Assembly: GCF_000212355.1 (NCBI RefSeq)
Contig: NC_015496.1
Span: 1,550,001-1,614,000, forward strand
Length of the DNA: 64,000 nt
Reading direction: 5' to 3'
Origin: Dokdonia sp. 4H-3-7-5
GTDB taxonomy: Bacteria; Bacteroidota; Bacteroidia; Flavobacteriales; Flavobacteriaceae
In this document: piece after piece, positions 35,798 through 44,780 of the stretch
Numbering within the stretch: position 1 is the first letter of the stretch
How the letters are laid out: every line of letters starts with the position of its first letter
Translations under genes and position numbers: made by a program
Notes under the pieces: generated by a model
The model's input: only the letters and a program-made list of their open reading frames with translations
Databases searched by the model: none
What the model was told of the DNA's origin: nothing

Positions 35798-36157
35798 ATG
35801 AAACAACTTACAAAGGCAGAAGAAGAGGTGATGCAGCTATTATGGGTAGCCAAAAAAGCAAATGTCGCAACTCTTATTGATAAAATGCCTGAGCCTAAGC
35901 CAGCATACAACACCATCTCAACAATCATAAGAATATTAGAAAACAAAGGCTTTGTAGGGCATGAGAAGGAAGGAAGAGGTTATCTCTATTTTCCGCTAGT
36001 TACAAAAGAGGTATACAGTAATGACACCATGCACAAAATGATGGATAGCTATTTTAATGGAAGTTTTAAAAGCATGGTGAGCTTCTTTGTAAAAAAGAAT
36101 GATGTAGGTGTACAAGACCTAGAAGCCATACTCAAAGAAATTAATAAAAACGACTAG
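35798..36157 (+). CDS. BlaI/MecI family transcriptional repressor (1)
   Basis: 119 residues: a winged helix (LTKAEEEVMQLLWVAKKANVATLIDKMPEPKPAYNTISTIIRILENKGFVGHEKEGRGYLYFP as a pattern) and a short C-terminal dimerisation part with MVSFFVKKNDV. In the known systems the repressor is cleaved when an M56 sensor protease detects a signal. The M56 gene follows after 2 nt. No beta-lactamase is nearby, so the signal and targets are open. Confidence 0.93.
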   Translation: MKQLTKAEEEVMQLLWVAKKANVATLIDKMPEPKPAYNTISTIIRILENKGFVGHEKEGRGYLYFPLVTKEVYSNDTMHKMMDSYFNGSFKSMVSFFVKKNDVGVQDLEAILKEINKND

Positions 36158-36159
36158 TC

Positions 36160-37755
36160 ATGATAGCATATGTAGTCCAAGCCATCTGTTTTCAAGCAAT
36201 ATTCTTAGCGGTGTATTACCTGCTATTAAGAAAGGAAACCTTCTTTGTATGTAATAGAATTTACCTTCTATTGACACCTCTAATAGCGCTAGTATTACCA
36301 TTTATAAAAATTGCCACATTACAAACCGTAGTTCCTATAGAGGCGATGTCTGTAATATTACCAGAAGTAGTAATAGGTGAAGCAACTACGAGTCAAGCAG
36401 AACAGACAAGCTCCTTTGTCATTCCGTGGTTGAGTATTTACTTCGTAGGTGTTGCAGTAAGTGCATTAGTTCTTGTGATAAAGGTTAAAAGTTTTATTAG
36501 CTATCTATCTTTTAAACGACGTGGGGAACACATCATTAATGTCCCTAACAGTACAGAAGCATTTACCTTTTTTAAATACATATTTATTGGAGAGGATATA
36601 GATACGCTTTCGCGAAAGCAAATCCTTACCCACGAGCAGATACACGCAAAGCAGGGGCATACTTGGGACCTTATCTTTTTTGAAATTATGAAAATTATCT
36701 TCTGGTTCAACCCACTAATATATTTCAATCAAAAACTAATAAGCACAGTACATGAATATCTAGCAGATCAAAAAGCAACAGCAGCCTCATCAAAAAAAGC
36801 ATACTACGAAGAGTTATTAAATACTGCCTTTGGCACTAATAACTTTTCTTTTACAAATACATTTTTCAATCAATCATTAATCAAAAATCGAATCATTATG
36901 TTACAAAAATCAAAATCAAAAAAGAGTGCTCTCATCAAGTACGTCGTTATAGTGCCCCTTATACTGGCAATGCTTGTGCAGGTTTCTTGGGCACAAAATT
37001 CTGAACAAAAGAGTAGTAATAGAAATTTTACATTAATTGTTTCAAAATTTGAGAACGGCAATGGCTTATATAGTGTTATGGTTAAAGATTCTACAAAGCT
37101 TTCATCTAATGAAATGAAATTTATTAAGGAACTTCGAGATGATAAATCACTAGAAATTAATGATATCGTAAAAGAAGTAAAAAACAAAGGGGGCAACGAA
37201 CAGGATGGTACTGGTCTCAATATATTGTTAATGATGTCTTTAAAAGAATCAGTAACCAAACTTGCAGAAAGGTTTAATATAAAGGCCTACACTTTTGAGG
37301 AGTTAAAGGAAATGAGAAATGGAGATCCTAGCTTTGCAGCTTCAGGAATTTATTCCTCTGAAGAAGTAGAAGTTGTCGAAACTCAAGAGGAACTCGAAAT
37401 ACCATTTGCAGTTATAGATAATGTCCCTACCTACCCTGGCTGTAATGAACTAGAAGGGAATGAAGATAAGAAAACTTGTATGTCAGATAAAGTCTCAAAA
37501 TATGTAAGTGCTAATTTTAATACAAGTATTGCAAAACCACTAGGTCTTACAGGAGTTAACAGAGTGTTTGTATCATTTAGAATTAATAAAAGGGGACAGG
37601 TAGATAACGTTGAGGCACGCGCATCACATCCAGATATAGCAGAAGAGGCTAGAAGAGTTATTTACAATCTACCTCAAATGAAACCCGGAAGTCAGGCAGG
37701 AGAAGAAGTTGGAGTTCTTTATAGCTTACCAATTACGTTTAAAATAGCAGAGTAA
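36160..37755 (+). CDS. M56 (BlaR1-like) metallopeptidase with C-terminal TonB domain
   Basis: 531 residues. N-terminal membrane spans flank the M56 zinc protease, whose motif HEQIH is at residues 158-162, followed by FWFNPLIYFNQKLI..VHEYLADQ. A further span is at about 265-282. The periplasmic part ends in a TonB C-terminal-like domain (about 415-531: VPTYPGC, NRVFVSFRINKRGQVDNVEA, MKPGSQAGEEV). It probably senses an envelope signal and inactivates the adjacent BlaI-type repressor. A palindrome copy encodes LSRK only a few residues before the active site. Confidence 0.9.
   Translation: MIAYVVQAICFQAIFLAVYYLLLRKETFFVCNRIYLLLTPLIALVLPFIKIATLQTVVPIEAMSVILPEVVIGEATTSQAEQTSSFVIPWLSIYFVGVAVSALVLVIKVKSFISYLSFKRRGEHIINVPNSTEAFTFFKYIFIGEDIDTLSRKQILTHEQIHAKQGHTWDLIFFEIMKIIFWFNPLIYFNQKLISTVHEYLADQKATAASSKKAYYEELLNTAFGTNNFSFTNTFFNQSLIKNRIIMLQKSKSKKSALIKYVVIVPLILAMLVQVSWAQNSEQKSSNRNFTLIVSKFENGNGLYSVMVKDSTKLSSNEMKFIKELRDDKSLEINDIVKEVKNKGGNEQDGTGLNILLMMSLKESVTKLAERFNIKAYTFEELKEMRNGDPSFAASGIYSSEEVEVVETQEELEIPFAVIDNVPTYPGCNELEGNEDKKTCMSDKVSKYVSANFNTSIAKPLGLTGVNRVFVSFRINKRGQVDNVEARASHPDIAEEARRVIYNLPQMKPGSQAGEEVGVLYSLPITFKIAE
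36606..36619. repeat. TTTCGCGAAA palindrome, copy 8 (in M56 gene 1)
   Basis: GCTTTCGCGAAAGC, LSRK frame (DTLSRKQ). Confidence 0.95.
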
Positions 37756-37758
37756 CCT

Positions 37759-38961
37759 ATGAGAAAACTAATTATATTTTTAAGTATCATAGCAATAGCT
37801 AAAGCCGGAGCACAAGCTCCGGCTTTGGCTATTGCAGATAGTTTATATGCTATGGGAGATTATACAAAAGCAATTGCTCAGTATGAATCTATAAAAGATC
37901 CTTCGGCTAGAACATATTTGCAAATAGCAAGAGCCTATAACGGTAAAGGGGTAAAAACTGATGCCTTAGTCTATTATAAAAAATCATTAGAACTAAATAA
38001 CAAGCAACCCATAGCTCAAACAGAGTACGGTAGATTATTACTGTCAAAGTCAAAGCATCATCTTGCAGACTCAATTTTTTCTGATTTAGCAAAGAGATTC
38101 CCTACCAATCCTGAGTATTACTATCAATGGGGGAGAGCGCTTAAAAAGACTGCGGTCAAGGATACCTTAGTTTTAAATAGAAATGTAGATAATGAAAAGA
38201 TAGACACTTCAGAAAAAGCTTTTGCAAAGGCAGTACAGCTAGATTCTACTCACCAAAATGCCATGTATGAACTTGCATTACATCATCTAGGATTAAAGGA
38301 ATACGACATCGTAGAAAAGATTTCTGAGAAAGCTCTTGAGAGTTACCCAGAGAATATTAAGATAACTAATATTCTAGCTCAAAACTATTACATAAAAGGA
38401 TGGTGGGTTGAGGCCATAGCGTGGTTTAATAAACTACTAGATTTAGGGATGGATACTGCGTTTGTGAGAAATAAACTAGGGCGTGCCTACTACGAGAAAA
38501 GAATGTATCCAGAGGCTATAGAAGCTTATGAAAAAGTACTCGCTTATGATGACGAAGACTGGGGTACACTTATAACCCTTGCTAGGTTATATAACTTTAA
38601 CAGAGAATACGATAAAGCCGTTGATTATTCGACTAAAGCGCTTAGGTATAAAGATTTGCCGCTTGATGATGTGTACTTTACGTTAGGTAGGGCTTATGAG
38701 TTTAAGAAAGAGTTCACTAAGGCAATGAAGCATTATCAACTAGCAGTTAAAGAAGATCCTGATAACCTTGATGCCGTATATGCGATTGCCGTAGCAGCCG
38801 ATAATTATTATGAAGACAAGGAAGAGGTTGTCCAGTTGTATGAGAAGTTTGTGGCTCAATCTGAAAAATCAAAATCAAAGCCATATTTGATAAGAATAGC
38901 TAATGAGAGAATTGTAATCCTCAAAAGAGAAATTTTTGAAGCCAAAAAAGCACAGGACTAG
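37759..38961 (+). CDS. Tetratricopeptide-repeat protein
   Basis: 400 residues with a signal peptide (about 1-19, ending GAQA) and about eight to ten TPR units across the whole length (such as YYEKRMYPEAIEAYEKVLAYD and YEFKKEFTKAMKHYQLAVKEDPDNLDAVY). It starts 3 nt after the M56-TonB gene, so it belongs to that operon and may serve as a periplasmic adaptor for the sensor. No enzymatic motif is seen. Confidence 0.88.
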   Translation: MRKLIIFLSIIAIAKAGAQAPALAIADSLYAMGDYTKAIAQYESIKDPSARTYLQIARAYNGKGVKTDALVYYKKSLELNNKQPIAQTEYGRLLLSKSKHHLADSIFSDLAKRFPTNPEYYYQWGRALKKTAVKDTLVLNRNVDNEKIDTSEKAFAKAVQLDSTHQNAMYELALHHLGLKEYDIVEKISEKALESYPENIKITNILAQNYYIKGWWVEAIAWFNKLLDLGMDTAFVRNKLGRAYYEKRMYPEAIEAYEKVLAYDDEDWGTLITLARLYNFNREYDKAVDYSTKALRYKDLPLDDVYFTLGRAYEFKKEFTKAMKHYQLAVKEDPDNLDAVYAIAVAADNYYEDKEEVVQLYEKFVAQSEKSKSKPYLIRIANERIVILKREIFEAKKAQD

Positions 38962-39015
38962 CCCTATTTACAGCACTTTTAAACGAGATTTAAAAATCGT
39001 ACTTTCGAAGTACGT

Positions 39016-39507
39016 ATGAGAGGCTTATTATATCGTGGTTTAGTAATGATTACAGCAATAGCTGTAATGACTTCTTGCGACCGTATAGAAACAAAAAAAA
39101 TATCCTCTTCAGAGTATCTTTCAGAAAGTTGGAAGGCCATAGATCTTCATAAAGTGGATGGCTATCCTACCTTTGATACGTGTAGCTCACAAGCAGAAGG
39201 CGAGGCGTTGAGAGTATGTTTTGAGGAGACAGTAACGAGCACTTTTTATGAGTCTTTTGGTAAACACACCATTGTTGTAAATAGAGTGCTTAATGATACG
39301 ATTGTAGTCAACTTTGTGGTAAATGAAAAAGGTAAATACTGTATTGATACCCTTGCCATTACTCCAGAAATCCGCAATGAAATCCCAAAACTAGAGCAGT
39401 GGATTCATGAAGCAGCCAAACAACTTCCTCAGGCTAAAGCAGCCACAAAACAAGGAGTCCCAGTAAAGACAAAATTTAAAATACCAGTAGTTCTCAAGGT
39501 GGAGTAA
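39016..39507 (+). CDS. Lipoprotein with TonB C-terminal-like fold, unknown function
   Basis: 163 residues. The lipoprotein signal ends with Cys (IAVMTSC, residue 21). The mature part has HKVDGYPTFDTC and IVVNFVVNEKGKYCIDTL, similar in layout to the C-terminal domain of the M56-TonB protein two genes upstream (VPTYPGC, FVSFRINKRGQVDNV), so a shared fold is likely. A 7-bp hairpin (38998-39014, CGTACTT/AAGTACG) ends two bases before its ATG and could limit translation. It is probably the last gene of the BlaI/M56 cluster. Confidence 0.65.
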   Translation: MRGLLYRGLVMITAIAVMTSCDRIETKKISSSEYLSESWKAIDLHKVDGYPTFDTCSSQAEGEALRVCFEETVTSTFYESFGKHTIVVNRVLNDTIVVNFVVNEKGKYCIDTLAITPEIRNEIPKLEQWIHEAAKQLPQAKAATKQGVPVKTKFKIPVVLKVE

Positions 39508-39533
39508 ATAACTTTAGAAAATGTTATCGGCTA

Positions 39534-40670
39534 TTATTTCATGTAGTCTCTACCTTTCCATTGGTAACTGCTAGTAAGCGATTTTATGGCTATGTAAGTG
39601 CTTAAAAATGGGTAACAAATCATCACAGTAGGATACCATTTTAAGTAGGGAAGTTTCTTATAAAACTGCGCCTCAGTTGCGATAAGAATTCCATCAGCGA
39701 TTATTTTCAATAGCAATGCGATGATGATTAGAGATTGAGTTTCCGCTTTCGCGAAAGCGAGATAAATCAAACCTAAGCCACTCATAAGATTAACGCTCAC
39801 AACTAATAAACCCACGAGTTTTGAGAACCAAAACGTGTAAGCGCTAGACTTGGCTGCCCATCGTGTGCGCTGTGCTATAAATGTACTCCACTGCTCTTGT
39901 GGCTGTGTGGTTACAATGGCATCTTGAGAGCGTAGATAACTTATCTTATTTTTAAAATTTTCTTGAAATTTCTCTAGTAAAAAATGATCATCACCACTCG
40001 CTATATGATCATTATTAGCAAATCCTTGCACCTTTATAAAGGCATCTTTATCATACGCAAGATTTGCTCCGTTGCATAAAAAGGGAAGGCCAAAATAAAA
40101 GCTTCCAGCGGTTGCTCCCATTAGGCTTAAAAAGTCCAATTGCTCATATGCAGTTAAGAAGGTAGGACGCGCTGTGGTAGCGATAGCAACCGGCATAATG
40201 ACCATAAGTGGTTGCTCTTGTTGTATCGCAGCATCTAGTGTGGCGAGCCATTGTGTAGGGACGTAGCAATCTGCATCTGTGGTGACAATCCAGTTATGTG
40301 TTGCCTTATTAATAGCAGTTTGCAACGCATCTTTTTTAGGGGATGCTGTAGCACGCAGATTATTAATAATAATCACATTAGAAATTTGATAACTCTTGAG
40401 GCATTGATCAATCACCTCAAGGGAGTTGTCTGTAGAGGCATCATTTACAAGAATAAGTTCCCAATTATGAGATGGGTAATCTATTGCGGCTAGTGAGGCT
40501 AATAATCGTGGCAGGTTCTTAGATTCATTTCTAAATGGTACAATTACTGTAAATCTGTTTTTATGCGCTCTAGTAAGATTATCAAAAGTACCAGCATGCT
40601 TTATTTTAATGGCGAAGCCAAGTATGATCATACCGTAAAAAACAAAAACAAAAAGTAGTATCCAGATCAT
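39534..40670 (-). CDS. Family 2 glycosyltransferase, membrane-bound
   Basis: 378 residues: an N-terminal membrane span, then a GT-A fold (VIVPFRNESKNLPRLLASL, ELILVNDASTDNS, the DxD-like TTDADCY, SGDDHFLLEKF and QRTRWAAKS), and two or three C-terminal membrane spans. It is likely a processive or lipid-linked sugar transferase; the acceptor is unknown. It starts 3 nt after the flippase-like gene and is probably co-transcribed. One palindrome copy encodes AFAKA within a membrane span. Confidence 0.9.
   Translation of the reverse strand: MIWILLFVFVFYGMIILGFAIKIKHAGTFDNLTRAHKNRFTVIVPFRNESKNLPRLLASLAAIDYPSHNWELILVNDASTDNSLEVIDQCLKSYQISNVIIINNLRATASPKKDALQTAINKATHNWIVTTDADCYVPTQWLATLDAAIQQEQPLMVIMPVAIATTARPTFLTAYEQLDFLSLMGATAGSFYFGLPFLCNGANLAYDKDAFIKVQGFANNDHIASGDDHFLLEKFQENFKNKISYLRSQDAIVTTQPQEQWSTFIAQRTRWAAKSSAYTFWFSKLVGLLVVSVNLMSGLGLIYLAFAKAETQSLIIIALLLKIIADGILIATEAQFYKKLPYLKWYPTVMICYPFLSTYIAIKSLTSSYQWKGRDYMK
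39744..39759. repeat. TTTCGCGAAA palindrome, copy 9 (in glycosyltransferase gene)
   Basis: CGCTTTCGCGAAAGCG; AFAKA frame on the minus strand. Confidence 0.95.
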
Positions 40671-40673
40671 CTT

Positions 40674-41633
40674 TTATAGGGTTGAGCTTGAGCGCTTTTT
40701 ATTTTTGAACAAGAAGATAGTTCCTGGCAAGAGTGGCAACACGACATTGCATAACCACATAATGAGCACGGTGCTTAACACAATTTCTTCCGGCACAAAA
40801 TACCAGCTAAACACAAAGACAGCAACTCCGCCGCGTACTATTACATCCAGTAGTTGCATCACAGGTATTAAAGAACTTAAAATATACATTGCGGCAATAC
40901 ACGACATGGCAAATACGTAAGGGATATCTGCTCCCAACATCAGTAAAATGATATAAAATTGATGTGCAAATATTGCATAGCGTATCAAGGAATATAAACG
41001 AGTCTTGCGTTTGATATCTTTAGGTATGACCTTCCAAAAGCTCTTGATTTTATGCCATGCATTCCCTTTTAATGACCAGTTAAAACGTCTGAGAATTTTT
41101 GGTAATATTTGATAAAATACCAGTGTCATAAAAATACTTAGACCCCAGAAAAAGATTGCAGTGCCACTTGTAAATAACGCTAGTATACCTAAGCCTATAA
41201 AGCCAACTAAAAGCGTTGCCAGCAGCTGATACATATTTCCTATAAAGTTTAAGAAGAGGATTTTTTTGCGTTGCTCTTTTGGGTAATACAGCGCTTTGGC
41301 ACCATAATCACCCGCTTTTGCAGGAGTTACAAAACCAGCAAGATGAGCTGTAAGGGTTTGTTGTGCGCTTTCGCGAAAGCTTAACTGCCTAATGTAACCT
41401 ACTAAAACTTGCCATTTTTTAAACTCAAAAAGCCAATTGGCACTAGTAAATAATAGTATTACTATAATATAGAAATATAACGATGACGTGTTTATTTCAG
41501 AAAGTTGAAACTGGAGATTAATTAGTCCGCTTCGGTTGAGTTTGCTATAAATAAAATATCCAGCGAGTACTACAATGAGAATCTTAAGAGTCGCCCAGAG
41601 TAATTGCGTAGCTTTGTGAGATAATCTAGGCAT
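40674..41633 (-). CDS. Flippase-like membrane protein (lysylphosphatidylglycerol synthase TM-region family)
   Basis: 319 residues with about eight membrane spans and no soluble catalytic domain. The pattern resembles the UPF0104/MprF flippase part (AHLAGFVTPAKAGDYGAKALYY; SSLIPVMQLLDVIVRGGVAVFVFSWY). Such proteins are thought to move or bind lipids. It is paired with a glycosyltransferase, suggesting modification or export of a glycolipid, and is divergent from ruvC. A palindrome copy encodes SFRES. Confidence 0.78.
   Translation of the reverse strand: MPRLSHKATQLLWATLKILIVVLAGYFIYSKLNRSGLINLQFQLSEINTSSLYFYIIVILLFTSANWLFEFKKWQVLVGYIRQLSFRESAQQTLTAHLAGFVTPAKAGDYGAKALYYPKEQRKKILFLNFIGNMYQLLATLLVGFIGLGILALFTSGTAIFFWGLSIFMTLVFYQILPKILRRFNWSLKGNAWHKIKSFWKVIPKDIKRKTRLYSLIRYAIFAHQFYIILLMLGADIPYVFAMSCIAAMYILSSLIPVMQLLDVIVRGGVAVFVFSWYFVPEEIVLSTVLIMWLCNVVLPLLPGTIFLFKNKKRSSSTL
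41367..41380. repeat. TTTCGCGAAA palindrome, copy 10 (in flippase-like gene)
   Basis: GCTTTCGCGAAAGC; FRES frame on the minus strand. Confidence 0.95.
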
Positions 41634-41676
41634 TCATTTCTTTGTTAAGGATGAGCACAAAGTAACAATAAAAGCA

Positions 41677-42231
41677 GTGGCAGACGAAAGAATCATATTA
41701 GGTATTGATCCAGGAACTACAATTATGGGTTTTGGATTAATAAAAGTGGTCGGAAAGAAGATGGAATTCATGCTGCTAAACGAGTTGTTGCTGCAGAAAT
41801 ATAGTGATCCTTACGTAAAACTTAAGCTCATTTTTGAGCGAACTATCCAATTAATTGATACCTATCACCCAGATGAGATTGCGATAGAGGCACCATTTTT
41901 TGGTAAGAATGTTCAAAGTATGCTCAAACTAGGTAGAGCACAAGGTGTGGCGATGGCTGCAGGATTATCTAGAGAAATCCCCATCACGGAATATCTTCCT
42001 AAAAAGATAAAAATGGCAGTTACTGGAAATGGTAACGCAAGTAAGGAGCAAGTGGCAAGAATGCTGCAGTCTTTATTGAAACTTAAAACCTTGCCTAAAA
42101 ACCTAGACTCCACAGACGGACTTGCAGCCGCAGTCTGTCATTACTATAATTCTGGAAAAGTAGAAATAGGTAAAAGCTACTCGGGCTGGGAGAGCTTTGT
42201 AAAGCAAAATGATAAACGGGTTAAAAAGTAA
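41677..42231 (+). CDS. ruvC: Holliday junction endonuclease RuvC
   Basis: 184 residues starting at GTG 41677. The four acidic catalytic residues are in place: Asp11 (GIDPGT), Glu71 (AIEAPF), Asp144 and Asp147 (LDSTDGLAAA). It resolves Holliday junctions during recombination together with RuvAB. hemW follows after 16 nt. Confidence 0.96.
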   Translation: MADERIILGIDPGTTIMGFGLIKVVGKKMEFMLLNELLLQKYSDPYVKLKLIFERTIQLIDTYHPDEIAIEAPFFGKNVQSMLKLGRAQGVAMAAGLSREIPITEYLPKKIKMAVTGNGNASKEQVARMLQSLLKLKTLPKNLDSTDGLAAAVCHYYNSGKVEIGKSYSGWESFVKQNDKRVKK

Positions 42232-42247
42232 TATTCTTTTAGAAATT

Positions 42248-43381
42248 ATGGCGTCCATCTACATCCACATACCATTTTGCAAGCAAGCGTGTCACTATTG
42301 TGATTTTCACTTTTCGACCACCATGGGGAAAAAGGAGGAAATGATAACGGCAATCATGAGCGAACTTGAGATGCGTAAAGCCGAGTTTGAAAATGATGAA
42401 GTTTCTAATGTCTACTTTGGTGGAGGTACACCTTCTGTTTTGAACACTGTAGAGATTGAACAGATTATAGATGCCTGTTATACGCATTATACCATTGAAG
42501 AAAATCCAGAAATTACGCTAGAAGCAAATCCTGATGATCTTATTCCAGAGAAAATAAGCGAACTAGCCGCATCAAGAATTAACAGGTTGAGCATAGGCGT
42601 ACAATCGTTTTTTGAAGAAGATCTCAAGTTAATGAACCGTGCACATAATGCTACAGAAGCTATAGATTGCCTAGTGCTTTCAAGAAAACAATTTCCTAAT
42701 AGTTCGCTTGATCTTATTTACGGAATCCCTGGGATGACTAATGAGCGTTGGGAAGAAAATATTGATCAAGCTTTAAAACTTGATGTACCTCACATATCTG
42801 CATACGCACTTACCGTAGAACCTAAAACAGCATTAGAAAACTTTATCAAAAAAGGAATTGTTCTACCCGTAGAGGACGAGGTGGCACAAGAGCATCATGA
42901 GCTTTTAATACGTAAAATGGAAGAAGCAGGTTATGAAAACTATGAGTTTTCAAACTTTGCAAAGCCTGGTTTTCATTCTAGAAACAATACGGCATACTGG
43001 CAAGGAAAAAAATACATTGGGATAGGCCCTTCTGCACATAGTTATGATAATAATCGTCGCGCGTGGAATATTAATAACAACCCGAAGTACATAAAAGCAA
43101 TCACTGCTGGAGAGTTGCCTCAAGAGGTGGAAGAGCTCTCACTTACAGATCAATATAATGAGTATGTGATGACTAGATTGCGCACGCAGTTTGGTGTTTC
43201 ACTTACAGAGATAGCCACTTTATATGGCGATAAGTACAAAGACTATTTTATTGAGTATTCACAAAAGCATGTAGAAGAACATCTCTTGTTTATAGAAGGT
43301 GACCGTGTGTATGTGTCAAAAAAAGGGAAGTTCTTAAGTGACGGAATCGCTAGTGATTTGTTTATCTTAAATTTAAAGTAG
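42248..43381 (+). CDS. hemW: Radical SAM heme chaperone HemW
   Basis: 377 residues from ATG 42248 (MASIYIHIPFCKQACHYCDF). The radical-SAM cluster Cys are at 11, 15 and 18, followed by the SAM-binding FGGGTPS and the HemW C-terminal domain (YVMTRLRTQFGVSL). The family was formerly annotated as oxygen-independent coproporphyrinogen oxidase. The open frame reaches 42209, but those residues precede the typical N-terminus and overlap ruvC. Confidence 0.94.
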   Translation: MASIYIHIPFCKQACHYCDFHFSTTMGKKEEMITAIMSELEMRKAEFENDEVSNVYFGGGTPSVLNTVEIEQIIDACYTHYTIEENPEITLEANPDDLIPEKISELAASRINRLSIGVQSFFEEDLKLMNRAHNATEAIDCLVLSRKQFPNSSLDLIYGIPGMTNERWEENIDQALKLDVPHISAYALTVEPKTALENFIKKGIVLPVEDEVAQEHHELLIRKMEEAGYENYEFSNFAKPGFHSRNNTAYWQGKKYIGIGPSAHSYDNNRRAWNINNNPKYIKAITAGELPQEVEELSLTDQYNEYVMTRLRTQFGVSLTEIATLYGDKYKDYFIEYSQKHVEEHLLFIEGDRVYVSKKGKFLSDGIASDLFILNLK

Positions 43382-43493
43382 CGCTTTCTAATCTTTTAAT
43401 TTGCACTAGTAGATATTTCAATTATCTATAAGGCAAAAGACTTAGGTTAATCTATTCAGGATTTTTATCTTTAGTCTTCTTTTGAATTACGCT

Positions 43494-44252
43494 ATGCTTG
43501 CAACAATATCCCATAATAAAGAAACTTTTAAGGTCGATCTTTTAAAACCTATTGATCTCTCGATTCCTCTTACTCCTAAGAAGAATCCGCTGGCATGGTA
43601 TATTGATCCGCCTGCGTTTGAGACAGTCACAGATGGCGATTGGGTAGGCAAAGTGAGTGAAGGCGGAGATGTGAATTTCACCACAATAACGTTTAATCCA
43701 CATTCTCACGGCACACATACAGAGACTGCTGGACACATTACAGAAAAGGTGCACAGTATCAATAAAAACCTGAAGACATTCTTTTTTGTGGCAGAGGTGA
43801 TCACTGTAATTCCAGAACCCTTAGATAACGACGAAGACGATTTTATATTGAGAGATAAGCAGTTCCACAGTATACTTAAAGGCAAATCTCCAGAAGCTTT
43901 AGTCATTCGAACATTGCCTAATGCACGAGAAAAGAAAACAATGAATTGGTCTCACACAAACTGGCCGTTTATAGAAGAAAAAGCAATGGTACGCTTTCGC
44001 GAAAGCGGAATCAAACACCTCCTCATAGATCTTCCAAGTGTAGACAAAGAAAAAGATGGTGGAGCTCTTAAAGCACATCACGCCTTCTGGAATGTAGAAG
44101 AAAATATACGACTAGATGCAACCATCACAGAGATGATTTATGTACCGCACAAAGTGGCAGATGGTAGATATCTTCTCAATTTACAAATTGCTCCTTTTGA
44201 GAACGATGCTACACCAAGTAAGCCTGTGTTGTACAAAATAGAAACTGAATAA
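43494..44252 (+). CDS. Cyclase family protein (kynurenine formamidase-like hydrolase)
   Basis: 252 residues with the metal-binding pattern NPHSHGTHTETAGHI, matching the family HxGTHxDxPxH with a Glu and Ala change, and the N-terminal DLSIPLTP. The family includes arylformamidases and other metal-dependent amidases; the substrate is unknown. ATG 43494 is preferred over the TTG at 43482. It is coupled by TAATG to the ABM-domain gene. A palindrome copy encodes RFRES. Confidence 0.87.
   Translation: MLATISHNKETFKVDLLKPIDLSIPLTPKKNPLAWYIDPPAFETVTDGDWVGKVSEGGDVNFTTITFNPHSHGTHTETAGHITEKVHSINKNLKTFFFVAEVITVIPEPLDNDEDDFILRDKQFHSILKGKSPEALVIRTLPNAREKKTMNWSHTNWPFIEEKAMVRFRESGIKHLLIDLPSVDKEKDGGALKAHHAFWNVEENIRLDATITEMIYVPHKVADGRYLLNLQIAPFENDATPSKPVLYKIETE
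43992..44007. repeat. TTTCGCGAAA palindrome, copy 11 (in cyclase gene)
   Basis: CGCTTTCGCGAAAGCG; FRES frame. Confidence 0.95.
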
Positions 44253-44566
44253 TGCAAGCACCTTACTACGCTGTAATTTTTACATCTACACGAACCAGTA
44301 GCACGAGAGGTTACAAACAAGCCGCAGATCTTATGGAGGAGCTGGCGGCAACAATGCCTGGTTTTCTAGGAGTAGAGGGCGCTAGAAATGATAGCGACCA
44401 TCTCGGGATTACTGTTTCTTACTGGAAAACATTAAAGGATATCGCTCACTGGAAAGCACAAGCGGAGCATCAAGGTGCCCAGCGCATGGGTAAATCAGAC
44501 TGGTACGATAATTATACGGTCAGGATTTGTAAAGTAGAGCGAGAGTACTCTTTTAATAAAAGTTAA
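44252..44566 (+). CDS. Antibiotic-biosynthesis-monooxygenase (ABM) domain protein
   Basis: 104-residue ferredoxin-like single domain (YYAVIFTSTRT, MEELAATMPGFLGVEGAR, ITVSYWKTLKDIAHWKAQAEHQGAQ). Proteins of this type include small heme- or quinone-acting monooxygenases and many of unknown role. It overlaps the cyclase stop by one base, so the two are translationally coupled. The name does not imply antibiotic synthesis. Confidence 0.88.
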   Translation: MQAPYYAVIFTSTRTSSTRGYKQAADLMEELAATMPGFLGVEGARNDSDHLGITVSYWKTLKDIAHWKAQAEHQGAQRMGKSDWYDNYTVRICKVEREYSFNKS

Positions 44567-44726
44567 AGTACTCCCAAAAGTTAACACGCTTATACTACAC
44601 GTTTTAACATTCCCGTTCAACAAATAACCACACTACCTGAATCTAAATTCAATCAGTTACTAATTTGCTTAAAATCTGCTGCCTTTTGGTATACATTTGA
44701 GCACCCAAAATTTGAGGAATAACCTG

Positions 44727-44757
44727 TTTGTTTATCAATAAGTAACCCTTAGTTTTG
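44727..44757 (+). promoter_or_regulatory. Promoter of the alpha-2-macroglobulin/pbpC operon
   Basis: TTTG (44727-44730), 19-nt spacer, TAGTTTTG (44750-44757): a full match to the Bacteroidota -33/-7 arrangement, about 23 nt before ATG 44781. A second TACATTTG lies at 44692-44699. Nothing else is visible in 44567-44780. Confidence 0.8.
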
Positions 44758-44780
44758 GATACCTAACACCATCACAATCA

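Noticed and set aside
35798-37755. Beta-lactam resistance locus
   Set aside because: The BlaI/M56 pair has no beta-lactamase or mecA-like gene nearby, and M56/BlaI pairs in Bacteroidota are common without resistance genes.
44252-44566. Antibiotic biosynthesis gene
   Set aside because: The ABM name describes a fold; no biosynthetic cluster is present.
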